Part shown: piece by piece, positions 1 through 11,584 of the stretch
Numbering within the stretch: the stretch's first letter is position 1
How the letters are laid out: the number at the start of each line of letters is the position of its first letter
Assembly: GCA_035564115.1 (NCBI GenBank)
Contig: DATMTN010000021.1
Coordinates: forward strand, 1 to 26,377
DNA from: JACMPA01 sp035564115
GTDB lineage: Bacteria; Patescibacteriota; Saccharimonadia; Saccharimonadales; UBA4665
Reading direction: 5' to 3'
DNA length: 26,377 bases
Position numbers and translations under genes: made by a program
The notes under the pieces: model-generated
What the model was told of the DNA's origin: nothing
The model's input: the letters and a program-made list of their open reading frames with translations, nothing else
The model's database searches: none

Positions 1-366
<366 letters not shown>

Positions 367-720
367 AAGAATCTAATTCTTAGCATCAGTTGAACTGATT
401 TCACCCGAAGGCGGAATCAATTTACTGACTAAACAAATTCAAAATCAATTGACGTTGATTGTCTGCATCCGAAGATACAGACATTCGATAATCCCGAAGG
501 ATTAACGAATTGCACTATTCAATTTTTAACGTACGTAAGATCAGGTTTCAGTTCTTCGGCCGAAGTGGATGGCCGTCAAGTCGTCTGCAGATAACTGGGA
601 CACTTGAAGAGAACCTCTGTCAAATCTTCCCTCAAGCATACGCGAGCAAATGCGCTACGTCAAGGGGTAAATGAGCAATTCGTGTAGTTTTTAGCACATC
701 ACCCTGTGCTGTGGTGTTTT
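367..720 (-). other. pre-16S leader with successive UUCG-capped hairpins
   Basis: No protein gene lies here. Read on the minus strand, the direction of 16S transcription, it forms several clear hairpins. Bases 483-510 form ATTCG-t-TAATCC / GGATTA-t-CGAAT around a UUCG loop. Bases 463-480 form CTGTATC/GATGCAG around UUCG. Bases 397-418 form a stem around UUCG with a few mismatches. An ATCAGT/ACTGAT hairpin lies close to the 16S start. The very stable C(UUCG)G tetraloops appear only on the minus strand, which fits a structured rRNA leader. A TTGACA lies near 630 (minus), but I found no convincing -10 at the right spacing, so the promoter is not assigned. Confidence 0.65.
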
Positions 721-724
721 GGTA

Positions 725-1297
725 CTAGGCGGCCAAAACTTCGAGCTGTTGCAGCCCAGCTTGTAAGCTATCGACCCCTGTAAATACGATACCGTGCATC
801 CCTACCTCTGTGGCAGCCGTAACATTGTCCAGGTTGTCATCGGTGAACACACATTGCGCTGGTTCCAGCTTGAGCAGCCCGGCGATATGCTCGAAGATCT
901 CTGGGTCTGGCTTAGCCATGCCAACTTCCGAGGAGATGCAGATCTCGTCGAACAGTCGCTCAAGGTCATATTGTTCCAATATAGGACGGAGCTCATTACT
1001 ATGCGCGTTAGAGACCAACGCTGTGCGGTGGGTCTGCCGCAGCTGCTCTATAAGCTCGACGACTGGCTTGTCGACAAGTGCAAAATCCGCAAACTCACGG
1101 CGGACTTGCTCGGGCGTCTTGCCACTGAGCTTGCCGTAGCGCTCTAGGTATTCATCAAAGGTAATTTGGCCGCGGTCCAATAGGTCTGAGGCCTCCGCAA
1201 AGCCACCTTCGCGCTTGTAGCCATTGGCTGCCAGCCAGGCCTTCTGGTGATCCTTGTGAATCACATCAAAGAAATCAAAAACTACTGCCTGAATCAT
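725..1297 (-). CDS. HAD-superfamily hydrolase, subfamily IA-like phosphatase
   Basis: A 190-aa protein of the haloacid dehalogenase fold, expected to be a cytoplasmic phosphatase acting on a small phosphorylated metabolite. Motif I is VVFDFFDVI: the nucleophile is D8, but the usual second Asp two residues on is Phe10, with Asp one place later. This is reminiscent of the YihX/epoxide-hydrolase-like group, which also departs from DxD. Motif II is LVSNA (S96), motif III is GMAKPDP (K129), motif IV is FTDDNLDN (D153, D154). The ATG overlaps the TGA of the upstream kinase (ATGA), and a strong AAGGAG lies five bases before it, inside the kinase gene, so translation is coupled. It is the last gene of a three-gene operon. 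The substrate cannot be read from sequence; a sugar phosphate made by the neighbouring kinase is possible. Confidence 0.88.
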   Translation of the reverse strand: MIQAVVFDFFDVIHKDHQKAWLAANGYKREGGFAEASDLLDRGQITFDEYLERYGKLSGKTPEQVRREFADFALVDKPVVELIEQLRQTHRTALVSNAHSNELRPILEQYDLERLFDEICISSEVGMAKPDPEIFEHIAGLLKLEPAQCVFTDDNLDNVTAATEVGMHGIVFTGVDSLQAGLQQLEVLAA

Positions 1298-2286
1298 AGC
1301 GTCTCCTTACATTGTGTATATATCTGCCACTGAACGTTCGCTCGGTGGATGTTCGATTCACGCCGGGTGCTGAACTTAGGGGTATCAAAACCAAAATAAT
1401 TATCCTCCACGATATCTGTCATAAAACGCATACCGAGCTCCAGCGCTAATTTTTGGGTGGCAACAAGCGCCGCGTGCAAAAAGTCTGCCTCGCTGTACGC
1501 GGGTGCCATTTGCGCGTAGTAGCCCTTGGCCACGGCCGTAATTGCCTCGAGTGGGAATGGTTCCCCTTGCTCGAGTGCATCCTCCGCCAGCGAGCGCAGC
1601 ATGTCGCCCAGGTCAATCCAGACAGGAGCCAGCATGATGGTGTCGAAGTCGATCAGGGTGAACGGTGCCCCGCCCCGGAACAACATGTTTACGGTCTGCG
1701 GGTCACCATGGATGAGCTGTGTGGTAGCCCCAGGTAATTCAGGAAGCGCTTCGAGCGCGTCCTGCATGTTCTGTGCCAGCTGATGCAGCATCTCATCTGT
1801 TAGCTTGTCCTGTACGCTCTGTAAGCGCTGCGCATAGTGTGGGGTGTCGTGGAAGTGCGGGATGGTATAGACCGGTATATAGTCCAGCTTTGCCAGATCG
1901 TCATGCAGTCGTGCCAATAGAGACCCTACCTGCTCGTACTGCTCAAGTTTCAGCGTACCGGGCACCCCATCATCGGAATCTATAAATGACATGGCCCGCC
2001 ACCAGGTACCATTTGCTTCCTCTACAAAATCACGTCCGGCCTGAGTTTGCACGACAGTCGGTGCTTCCCAGCCACAATCTGCCAGGTGCTTGGTAATAAC
2101 GTCAAAATCCTGCGCAATCTTGGTTGGAAACATCGAGTTCATGCGTTGCAGCACAAACTTTTGGTCGGCAGCTTGCACTAAATACGTACGATTGATGCGG
2201 CCTGTGCCGAGTGATGCAATCGTGCAGTCACCTTCAACAAAATGAGTCTGAGCAATAGTACGAGCACTATCGATTGTCGCTACCAC
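1294..2286 (-). CDS. aminoglycoside phosphotransferase-fold kinase, NahK-like
   Basis: A 330-aa kinase of the APH/choline-kinase fold. The catalytic loop HGDPQTVN (residues 193-200, D195 as base, N200 for Mg) and the IDFD metal motif (212-215) are intact. The N-lobe segment GRINRTYLV followed by FVLQRMN resembles N-acetylhexosamine 1-kinases (NahK), so an amino-sugar or related sugar kinase is the best guess; homoserine-kinase-like or choline-kinase-like roles are alternatives. It starts with GTG two bases after the TAG of the acetyltransferase gene and ends in TGA overlapping the HAD gene. The kinase and phosphatase pairing suggests handling of a small phosphorylated metabolite. The fold is clear, the substrate is inferred. 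Confidence 0.85.
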   Translation of the reverse strand: MVATIDSARTIAQTHFVEGDCTIASLGTGRINRTYLVQAADQKFVLQRMNSMFPTKIAQDFDVITKHLADCGWEAPTVVQTQAGRDFVEEANGTWWRAMSFIDSDDGVPGTLKLEQYEQVGSLLARLHDDLAKLDYIPVYTIPHFHDTPHYAQRLQSVQDKLTDEMLHQLAQNMQDALEALPELPGATTQLIHGDPQTVNMLFRGGAPFTLIDFDTIMLAPVWIDLGDMLRSLAEDALEQGEPFPLEAITAVAKGYYAQMAPAYSEADFLHAALVATQKLALELGMRFMTDIVEDNYFGFDTPKFSTRRESNIHRANVQWQIYTQCKETL

Positions 2287-2288
2287 CG

Positions 2289-2798
2289 CTATTTCTCGAG
2301 TTTGTAGGTTAGGTGTCGTGAAGTATCGTCCAGGACCGCACCGTGACGATCGTAGAACTTAATAGCATCGGGGCGCCAGGTTTCGGTACCAAAGCTAAAC
2401 TGCGACAGGCCCTGGCTGCGACACCAGTCGCCCATGCCCTGCCACATCTGCTCGGCCAGACCGGTGCCACGAGCTGCTTGGTCGACCACGAAGTCCTCAA
2501 GCCAACCTTCGGTCTCTTTACCGGCACCCATCAGCGTGTTCATGGTAGCTGCAGCCACAACATTACCCTGCTCGTCCAAGCCAACCAGTTGATCACGGTC
2601 AGGGCTAGCGATAATACGCTCTAGTTTGTCCTGGGACGTTGGTTCGCTGCTGAAGCTCTCGTCCAGCTGTGGCATTAGACGGCCAATACCAGCAGCAATA
2701 GCTGGGTTGTAGGCTGTCACAACTTCTACACGGAAATTGCGCTCGGCTTCGCCGAATTCGGGTTGTTCTGGAGCTGAAAATGTTTCTTGTGTTGCCAT
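2289..2798 (-). CDS. GNAT-family N-acetyltransferase
   Basis: A 169-aa acetyl-CoA-dependent acyltransferase. The acetyl-CoA loop is visible as FVVDQAARGTGLAEQM (RxxGxG/A type, about residues 103-118), followed by the late GNAT strand and helix with the AIKFYDRHGAVL pattern. The first 25 or so residues are a charged, probably flexible extension. It is the first gene of an operon with the kinase and the HAD protein. No Shine-Dalgarno sequence precedes the ATG; instead a -10-like TAAGAT (2811-2806) ends seven bases before it, so the mRNA may be leaderless. The substrate is unknown; resistance or protein-modification roles cannot be told apart. Confidence 0.87.
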   Translation of the reverse strand: MATQETFSAPEQPEFGEAERNFRVEVVTAYNPAIAAGIGRLMPQLDESFSSEPTSQDKLERIIASPDRDQLVGLDEQGNVVAAATMNTLMGAGKETEGWLEDFVVDQAARGTGLAEQMWQGMGDWCRSQGLSQFSFGTETWRPDAIKFYDRHGAVLDDTSRHLTYKLEK

Positions 2799-2899
2799 AT
2801 TATAAATCTTACATTTTTAAGAGGTCACCGAGTGACTTCACTAGCCTACCATCCCCCTTATTTTTCTCAAGCTTTTAGGACTCGTGAGCTTGGAAAATA

Positions 2900-2930
2900 C
2901 CCGCTATATATCGTGTATGATATATCGCTT
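2900..2930 (-). terminator. hairpin after the 177-aa gene, possible weak terminator
   Basis: Just after the TAA of the 2929-3462 gene the minus strand reads GCGATATATC, a short loop, then GATATATAGC, a stem of about nine pairs with one mismatch, followed by GGGTATTTTCC. The stem is AT-rich and the T-run is interrupted, so termination strength is doubtful. Confidence 0.35.
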
Positions 2931-3462
2931 AGCTTAATGGTGTCAGATCCGGAAACTCAATGGTCCGCATAACCAGCGGTCGTATCGGCACCCAGATGGG
3001 CTTGCCAACATGCTCTTCGCGAGCAAACGGATGATTGCGTCGCGCCTCATAGAAGCCTTCCAGGCGACCAGCTGGCTCGTCGCCAAAAGGAGAAATCTCT
3101 AGGCACAGCACCGAGCCGCCACCCGTGCTATAGCGACCAAAGCTGGGTGCAGTCACCATGATGTCCTGCAAATCCTGCAGGAGGCCAACAAAGTCATTCG
3201 TGGCATGACGGTGGGCTTCGAGTCGCGCTGGCACATGCGTACCGCCATCAGCCACATAGTACTGGTTGTACATGATGCCGCCAGCCATGATACGACCGGC
3301 GTATTGCGCCAGGCTGTCCTGGGTGGCCTGTACCTCTTCTGGAAAATACTGAGCCGCGCCATACAGCGTGGATCGACTGATATCGGCCATACTAAAGGCC
3401 AACCAGTCGAGCTGCTCTACAAAGCCAGTTTCTGGAAATCCGCCAGGGGTTTCAACTCTCAT
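2929..3462 (-). CDS. hypothetical protein, 177 aa
   Basis: I do not recognise this family. The protein is soluble, with no signal peptide or membrane segment. It has an aromatic N-terminal half (LAFSMADISRSTLYGAAQYF), a central segment with two histidines (LEAHRHATNDF), a Gly-rich turn (STGGGSVLC) and a C-terminal strand-rich part. The pattern could suit a small alpha/beta domain, but no catalytic signature stands out. It lies 47 bases downstream of gyrA on the same strand. It has no Shine-Dalgarno sequence, but a -10-like CATAAT (3476-3471) ends eight bases before the ATG, so it may have its own leaderless promoter as well as read-through from gyrBA. Confidence 0.7.
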   Translation of the reverse strand: MRVETPGGFPETGFVEQLDWLAFSMADISRSTLYGAAQYFPEEVQATQDSLAQYAGRIMAGGIMYNQYYVADGGTHVPARLEAHRHATNDFVGLLQDLQDIMVTAPSFGRYSTGGGSVLCLEISPFGDEPAGRLEGFYEARRNHPFAREEHVGKPIWVPIRPLVMRTIEFPDLTPLS

Positions 3463-3509
3463 AGTACTGAATTATGGCAAATTCCTGAGGCCTAGAAAAT
3501 TGCTAGCGC

Positions 3510-6155
3510 CTATTCTACCTTCTGTTCAGGTTCGGCAACCACGATTTCTTCGGTGGTTTCTTCGCCGTCTTCGTCCTCTACCTTGTCGACAAGTGCCAAC
3601 GAGACAACTTCATCCTCACCGTTCAGGCGCATAATGCGTACACCTTGGGTGGCGCGGCCGAGGGCTGGAATGCCACTAATGGCTAGACGGATGGTCTGAC
3701 CGTTTTTGGAGATGATGATCACTTCTTGCTCGGTGTCGGCGTCACCCAGTGTCTTCACGCCGATCAGTTCGCCGGTCTTGTCGTTGACGACGGCGCTGCG
3801 GATACCGACACCACCACGGGCGTGTGGTGTGAACTGGGCAACCTTGGTCTTCTTGCCGTAGCCGTACTTGCTGATGACGAAGATGCTACTGCCCTCTTCG
3901 ACGATGTCCATGCCAATGACATGGTCACCTGGGCGCAAGCGGATACCACGCACACCACGACTGACACGACCCATTGGGCGGGCGTCCTTTTCGTGGAAGC
4001 GGATAGCCTGACCCTGACTGGTCGAGATGACAACTTCATTGTCGCCACTCGTCATACGGATCCATTTCAACTCGTCGCCGTCGTCCAGATTAATAGCGAT
4101 CAAGCCAGATGAGCGGACATTCTGGTACTGCTCAAATGGCGTCTTCTTCACGACACCACGAATGGTACACATGATGAGATTAGCAGCGCTGTTGGTCTTC
4201 GACACATTAATGACGCTCGATACGGTCTCTTCCGGCTGCAGTTGCAGCAGGTTAACCAATGCCACGCCCTTGGCGCTTAAGGACGCTGCGGGGACTTCGT
4301 AGGTCTTCAGACGGAACACACGGCCCTTGTTGGTAAAGAACAGCAGGAAGTCGTGCGTAGAGGCGTTCACGACGTGCTCGATGACGTCTTCCTCACGCGT
4401 CACCATGCCACGGCGGCCCTTGCCACCCCGGCCCTGACGCTTGTATTCAGCAATTTGGCTGCGCTTGATGTAGTTGGCGCTGGTGAGTGTGACCACCACT
4501 TGCTCGTCGGCAATCAGGTCTTCGTCGCTCAGCCTGCCCAGTTCATTTGGCACGACGCGGGTGCGACGTTCGTCACCATACTGCTTCTTTAGCTGCAACA
4601 TTTCGTCTTTGACGATCTTCAGGATCTTCTTCTCGTCGGCCAGGATGGCTTCCAGTTCGGCAATCAGCTTCTGCAGCTCAGCCAGTTCGTCCTCGATCTT
4701 CTGACGCTCCAAGCCGGCCAGTGTTCGCAGCTGCATGGCCAGGATGGCCTTGGCTTGAATCTCGGAAAGTTTGAATCGTTTGATTAGGTTCGCCGCAGCT
4801 TCTTCGGTAGTTTGCGAAGCACGGATAGTGGCAATCACCTCGTCGATATTGTCGAGAGCGATCTTTAGACCTTCCAGGATGTGCGCCCGTTCCTTGGCCT
4901 TACGCAGCTCGTATTCGGTACGGCGGCGCACCACGACCTGACGGTGCTTGATGTGCTCCTGAATGATGTCCTGCAGACCCAGCACGCGTGGCTGGATACC
5001 GTCGATGAGTGCCATCATGTTGAAGTGGAAACTTTGCTGCAGTGGCGTCAGTTTGTACAACTGGTTCAAAAGCTTCTTCGGATAGGCGTCTTTCTTCAGG
5101 TCGATAACGATACGGACCGAACCACGCGCCGACTCGTCGCGGATGTCGCTAATGCCAGCGATTTTCTTTTCCTTCACCAGGTCAGCAATCTTGATGACCA
5201 GGCTTTCCTTGTTCAGACTGTACGGGATTTCGGTAATAACGATCTGGGTGCGACCCTTCTTGTTCTCGACGATTTCGGCAATACCACGGGTGACGATACC
5301 GCCACGACCAGTCGCGTAGGCCTGACGAATCGATTCCTTACCGTAGATAACACCGCCGGTTGGGAAGTCTGGGCCCTGGACGTGCTTTAGCAGGTCGTCG
5401 AGTGTGGCTTCGGGATTGTCAATTTGTTCGATAGTGGCATCAACTAGCTCGGTCAAGTTATGTGGTGGAATGCTGGTGGCCATACCGACGGCGATACCAA
5501 TCTGCCCGTTCAATAGCAGGTTTGGCAGCTTGGCAGGCAGCACAGTTGGCTCCTGCAAACGACCATCGTAGTTGTCGCGGAAGTCGACGGTTTCTTTGTC
5601 GATATCTTCGAGGATTTCGTCGGCGACGCGCATCAGCTTAGCCTCGGTATACCGCATAGCAGCTGGTGGATCACCGTCCATACTACCAAAGTTACCTTGG
5701 CCGTTAATCAGCTGGTAGCGCATACTCCAGTCCTGAGCCATACGAACCATTGAGTCATAGATAGATGAGTCACCGTGTGGGTGGTAATCACCCATCACAG
5801 CACCCACGACAGTTGCTGACTTGCGGTGGCGTGAGCTAGAGCGCAGACCATCACGGTTCATGGTGTACAAAATGCGGCGGTGCACGGGCTTCAGACCGTC
5901 ACGGACGTCTGGCAACGCACGGTCGATGATGACCGACATGGAGTAGCGCAGGTAGCTGTCTTCCATGACGTGCTCCACGGTGCGCAGCTCGACGCTGCGG
6001 GAGTGGCCAGAGTCTAGGACATCGGCAGCCTGTACGTGGTCCCGGCGGCGCTCTTCCATCGACATTTCGGGGTTCTTGGCTGGCTGGATTACTTCGTCCG
6101 GTTCAATTGCTTCATTGTTCATAGTTTCGTCGTTGTTGGTAGTGTCGTCAGCCAT
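3510..6155 (-). CDS. gyrA: DNA gyrase subunit A
   Basis: 881 aa. The breakage-reunion subunit of type IIA topoisomerase, which forms the DNA-protein link and, with GyrB, introduces negative supercoils. The catalytic tyrosine is Y169 in AAMRYTEAK. The quinolone-resistance region reads GDYHPHGDSSIYDS, with S130 and D134 at the positions of E. coli S83 and D87, the susceptible state. A coiled segment (about 480-525) matches the coiled-coil arm. The GyrA box QGRGGKG (574-580) and the following beta-pinwheel identify gyrase rather than topoisomerase IV. The N-terminus carries about 45 extra acidic, low-complexity residues compared with E. coli; internal Met31, Met33 or Met64 could be alternative starts. 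It begins two bases after the gyrB stop, so the two are cotranscribed. Confidence 0.98.
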   Translation of the reverse strand: MADDTTNNDETMNNEAIEPDEVIQPAKNPEMSMEERRRDHVQAADVLDSGHSRSVELRTVEHVMEDSYLRYSMSVIIDRALPDVRDGLKPVHRRILYTMNRDGLRSSSRHRKSATVVGAVMGDYHPHGDSSIYDSMVRMAQDWSMRYQLINGQGNFGSMDGDPPAAMRYTEAKLMRVADEILEDIDKETVDFRDNYDGRLQEPTVLPAKLPNLLLNGQIGIAVGMATSIPPHNLTELVDATIEQIDNPEATLDDLLKHVQGPDFPTGGVIYGKESIRQAYATGRGGIVTRGIAEIVENKKGRTQIVITEIPYSLNKESLVIKIADLVKEKKIAGISDIRDESARGSVRIVIDLKKDAYPKKLLNQLYKLTPLQQSFHFNMMALIDGIQPRVLGLQDIIQEHIKHRQVVVRRRTEYELRKAKERAHILEGLKIALDNIDEVIATIRASQTTEEAAANLIKRFKLSEIQAKAILAMQLRTLAGLERQKIEDELAELQKLIAELEAILADEKKILKIVKDEMLQLKKQYGDERRTRVVPNELGRLSDEDLIADEQVVVTLTSANYIKRSQIAEYKRQGRGGKGRRGMVTREEDVIEHVVNASTHDFLLFFTNKGRVFRLKTYEVPAASLSAKGVALVNLLQLQPEETVSSVINVSKTNSAANLIMCTIRGVVKKTPFEQYQNVRSSGLIAINLDDGDELKWIRMTSGDNEVVISTSQGQAIRFHEKDARPMGRVSRGVRGIRLRPGDHVIGMDIVEEGSSIFVISKYGYGKKTKVAQFTPHARGGVGIRSAVVNDKTGELIGVKTLGDADTEQEVIIISKNGQTIRLAISGIPALGRATQGVRIMRLNGEDEVVSLALVDKVEDEDGEETTEEIVVAEPEQKVE

Positions 6156-6157
6156 GA

Positions 6158-8137
<1,980 letters not shown>

Positions 8138-8269
8138 GTTTTTACCCCTTTAACCCTCTATAATCTGGTACGAAGTCCTGAGCACGCTGGTAGCTAGATT
8201 CTTAAGCCCATAATCCGAGAATTACAGCGCTATAAAGTCTAAGTAATCTGCGCTCCCACTTACCCATTA

Positions 8270-8298
8270 ATTATAGAGTACTAGGCGCCTCTATACAA
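8270..8298 (-). promoter_or_regulatory. gyrB-gyrA promoter
   Basis: On the minus strand, -35 TTGTAT (8298-8293), a 17-base spacer and a perfect -10 TATAAT (8275-8270). This would give a 5' UTR of about 125 bases before the gyrB GTG. Gyrase promoters often respond to supercoiling, but nothing here proves it. Confidence 0.7.
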
Positions 8299-8331
8299 CT
8301 CTTTACAGCCCCTGACAGGCCCTGTGACGCT

Positions 8332-11300
8332 CTAGGAGGCCGCTGAATCGTCTTTTTGGACCAGGTTGCCCTGATTATCGATATCGATAGTGTCTTCGGG
8401 GTTATTGGCCTTTACAGCAGGCTTGGGCGCAATTGTGGGCGGCTGGGCAGCTCCCGTGTCGGAAGTTTCGGCCAGTTCAGCAAGCTCAGTGATGTCACGC
8501 TTCGGCTCATGGACCGGTGGCTGGATGACTTTTTCGCCGGGTGGTGCGTGCACTTCCACACCTTCCATGTCGGCATTCTTATCCATACCCAGGTTTTGGC
8601 GCAGTTCATTGGCAATCTTGGCGATCTCATCGTTCTCGTTCTCGGCACTCGAAATATTGCGAACATCTGTATTGGCCGCCTGTGCGCCTACTTCCTGGGC
8701 AGTCGCGCTGCTGTGCTCGCGCATGATCGCGTCGGCGCTCGATGGTGGCGTAGTTTGGCCGGCTGGTCGATCCTCGCCAGACTGCGACTCGGGCTCAACT
8801 CCAAATGTATCTGAACTCGTCCGGTCTGGTTGCAAGAAAGGAGTGGCATTCGGCGTCACGCGTGGCTGGGGCGCTGGTTGAGCGATCGGCGCAGTGGACA
8901 CTGGCGTTGGGCTGGCAAGTGGCTGCATGGGAGCTGTAACTGGAGTTGTAGTTGGCGATGCAAAGACAGCCGGCGCCGTAGGTGCAGCTGGCGCCATTGG
9001 AGCGGCGGTAGTTGGACGCTTAGCCATCCACTCATCTAGGAAGTTACCAGTGCCCGTTGGACCAGGCGCTGGCGCAGGACGAGCAGCAGCTGGCTGGCCA
9101 AAGCCACCAGCGGCCGCTGTCGTACCCATGGTTGGCTTAGCTTCTGGCCTGGTTGCCAGGCGGGCAAAGATATCCTTCTCGACTTCGGCACGCACCCGGC
9201 CATATTTAGCAGCCGACAATTGTTTCAACGCATCGGCCAGCTTCGGATTCGGGCTACCGAGCGGTGGCAGCATAGCCATACTGAACGGTTGTGTTGGTAC
9301 GCCGCCGATCAAGGTACGCACCACAGCGTTGCGGTTTGGCACTCGCAGCAGGTCGTCGGCATCAAATGTCGGCTGGAAATACTTGGTAATTGACTCGACA
9401 TCGTTCTGACCGATACGGAAGCTGACGATGGTACCCATGTTACCGAATACCGCGTCACGGATTTCGGGTGTTAGCTGGGTCGTGAATTGGTTGGCCACGA
9501 TAAGATTCAGGTGATACTTTCGGGCTTCCGACATGATGGTCGCAAATGAGTCGGTCGAGAAATTCTGGAACTCATCCACGTACAGGCTAAAGTCGACGCG
9601 CTCATCTTCGGGGATGTTAGCGCGGCTCATGGCAGCTGCCTGGAACTTCATCACAAAAATCATACCGAGCAGCTTGGAGTTCAGGTCACCCGTACGTCCT
9701 TTACTCAGGTTTACCAGCAAGATTTTTTTGTTATCCATGATGTCACGCAATTTGAATGCAGACTCGGTCTGACCAATTATGTTCCGCATCATTTCGTTAC
9801 TCAGGAAAGCGCCAAACTTGGACACAAACCACGAGGTCACTTCACCAGCCTCGTTGGAGCGCTGCGAGGCCGGGAATTCTTTTTCCCAGAATTCCCGAAC
9901 CGTATTGTCGGTGACATGCTGAAGTTTCTGCTTCAGGAAGGCTGGATCCCGGAAAAGCTTCGGAATGTCGATGAATGTACCACCGGCCGGGTCAGCCATG
10001 ACAAGCAGCGCTGCGTTACGGAAGATGTGCTCATAGCGCGGCCCCATAATGCCCTGGTGGGTTGGGTCGTACAGCTTCTGCAGCATATTTAATGTTTCCT
10101 GAATCAGGAAGTCTTTCTGATCTGGATTGTCGTATTCAAACAGGTTTAGGCCAAGGGGGTGATCCATATCAGCTGGGCTGAAATAGATAACGTCTTCTGT
10201 ACGCTCCTTAGGAATCATGGATAGTAGTTTCTCGGCTGTGTCACCGTGTGGATCCACAAAAGCAAAACCATCGCCATTCAGCATGTCTTGGAAAGCCAAG
10301 TTCTCTAGGAAAGTCGACTTACCGGTACCAGTCTGACCAACTGCGTACAAGTGCCGTTGGCGATCTTGCAGGGCGATACGAATCGGTTTCTTGGCACCAC
10401 GAAATTCGTTGTAGCCTAGCAACAATCCGTCTTCTGGAACATTGCGCGGACCATCAACTTGCTTGGAATCTTGGCGCACGACCTGGGTAGTCGGAATGTT
10501 GCGCTGGTCCGGAAAATGGAAGAGCGTGGCAAGCTCAACTGCATTCAAAACATTGAGCTTTTTGCCAGGTCGATAGGCACGCAAATTGTAGTCTGCAACA
10601 AGCGCCACCGGATCTTTACTCGGCTCATACTTGAAGCCGTTTTTGCCCGGTGCATCGAACAATGAAAAGCTAGCAACAATGTTACTTACTAGTGCTTGTG
10701 CCCGTTGTGAAATGTTCGACGAAACTACGACTCTAATCTGTGAATCATAGCCTACGGACTGAGTCTTTTGGTCGATTGCATCCAGATTAGACTGTTCTAA
10801 ATTTGACAACTCCTTCTTTTCCCCGCCGCCTTTTTTGTCTTCTGGTGGCTTCAGAAAAGCGCTTAAAAGTTGCATAAAAAGTTGGAAAGGACTGACCGAT
10901 TTATCGTTGCCTTTGCGCTTGTCACTCGCGATCTTATGAGCCGATTTCCGCCATGCATGATGTGATGGTCGGAGCACGATTTGGATGGCTGCACCGTCCT
11001 CTTTTTCGAGGCTACTAAGCGCGTTCAGGACCGACTGCAGAGCATCTCGTTTGACGTCTTGGTAGGTCGCAATTGGGTAGGCGTAGTCCGCTTTTAGGGT
11101 CATCTCGCCGCCCGCTACCCCGCTCAATTTACCTACCTGGTTAAAGATATTGTGCTCGGTCACCTCTTCAAGCCGTGCGGCTGGGTAGGCGCTAACAATT
11201 GCCTGCTTGATGACTTCCTGAAGTGATACCGGTACGGCCACATAGAAGTTCACGAAACCACCGGTTGCCACGATCTCAAAGGCAAAATGACGCTGGCCGT

Positions 11301-11580
11301 TAAACTTAGCCTTGAAACCCCGCTGATAGGTACTGCCGATAATGTTATAGATCGTCTGGGCCCGCGAAATCGTTTCGTCGACAACGTCACGGGTATCGCG
11401 TCCACCTACCTCTGTATCATCACTTGGTGGTGGCAGGTGTATCAGCATAGGCACCATCTTGAGACCGCGCTCAAACAGCTTTGCCTCACGCGTGTTCCTC
11501 CGAACCTGCATGAACACCGCCGCACCAATCAGTGCAACGGCTGCCAGGAAAATAGTAAGCCCAAAGAGTATGCCCAACAT
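8332..11580 (-). CDS. membrane-anchored VirD4/TraG-like conjugation ATPase
   Basis: 1082 aa. Residues 5-25 form one N-terminal membrane helix; then comes a basic segment and an N-terminal domain of about 370 residues that I cannot name. The P-loop ATPase core has Walker A GQTGTGKS (415-422), a following FVDPHGD strand (441-447) and Walker B SLYVDEFQ (665-672), with VANQFTTQL after it, as in TraG/VirD4/TraD-type DNA pumps and VirB4-like proteins. From about residue 800 the tail is long, rich in Pro, Ala and Thr, and ends acidic; it is probably disordered. In Patescibacteria such ATPases are common and are thought to power DNA transfer or type IV pilus or secretion functions. The gene begins four bases after the 97-aa gene. 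The exact role, coupling protein or secretion motor, is inferred. Confidence 0.85.
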   Translation of the reverse strand: MLGILFGLTIFLAAVALIGAAVFMQVRRNTREAKLFERGLKMVPMLIHLPPPSDDTEVGGRDTRDVVDETISRAQTIYNIIGSTYQRGFKAKFNGQRHFAFEIVATGGFVNFYVAVPVSLQEVIKQAIVSAYPAARLEEVTEHNIFNQVGKLSGVAGGEMTLKADYAYPIATYQDVKRDALQSVLNALSSLEKEDGAAIQIVLRPSHHAWRKSAHKIASDKRKGNDKSVSPFQLFMQLLSAFLKPPEDKKGGGEKKELSNLEQSNLDAIDQKTQSVGYDSQIRVVVSSNISQRAQALVSNIVASFSLFDAPGKNGFKYEPSKDPVALVADYNLRAYRPGKKLNVLNAVELATLFHFPDQRNIPTTQVVRQDSKQVDGPRNVPEDGLLLGYNEFRGAKKPIRIALQDRQRHLYAVGQTGTGKSTFLENLAFQDMLNGDGFAFVDPHGDTAEKLLSMIPKERTEDVIYFSPADMDHPLGLNLFEYDNPDQKDFLIQETLNMLQKLYDPTHQGIMGPRYEHIFRNAALLVMADPAGGTFIDIPKLFRDPAFLKQKLQHVTDNTVREFWEKEFPASQRSNEAGEVTSWFVSKFGAFLSNEMMRNIIGQTESAFKLRDIMDNKKILLVNLSKGRTGDLNSKLLGMIFVMKFQAAAMSRANIPEDERVDFSLYVDEFQNFSTDSFATIMSEARKYHLNLIVANQFTTQLTPEIRDAVFGNMGTIVSFRIGQNDVESITKYFQPTFDADDLLRVPNRNAVVRTLIGGVPTQPFSMAMLPPLGSPNPKLADALKQLSAAKYGRVRAEVEKDIFARLATRPEAKPTMGTTAAAGGFGQPAAARPAPAPGPTGTGNFLDEWMAKRPTTAAPMAPAAPTAPAVFASPTTTPVTAPMQPLASPTPVSTAPIAQPAPQPRVTPNATPFLQPDRTSSDTFGVEPESQSGEDRPAGQTTPPSSADAIMREHSSATAQEVGAQAANTDVRNISSAENENDEIAKIANELRQNLGMDKNADMEGVEVHAPPGEKVIQPPVHEPKRDITELAELAETSDTGAAQPPTIAPKPAVKANNPEDTIDIDNQGNLVQKDDSAAS

Positions 11581-11584
11581 GTCC

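Noticed and set aside
3726..4112. Long antisense frames within gyrA, gyrB, the ATPase and thrS
   Set aside because: They are shadows of strongly coding minus-strand genes; none has a start signal or domain.
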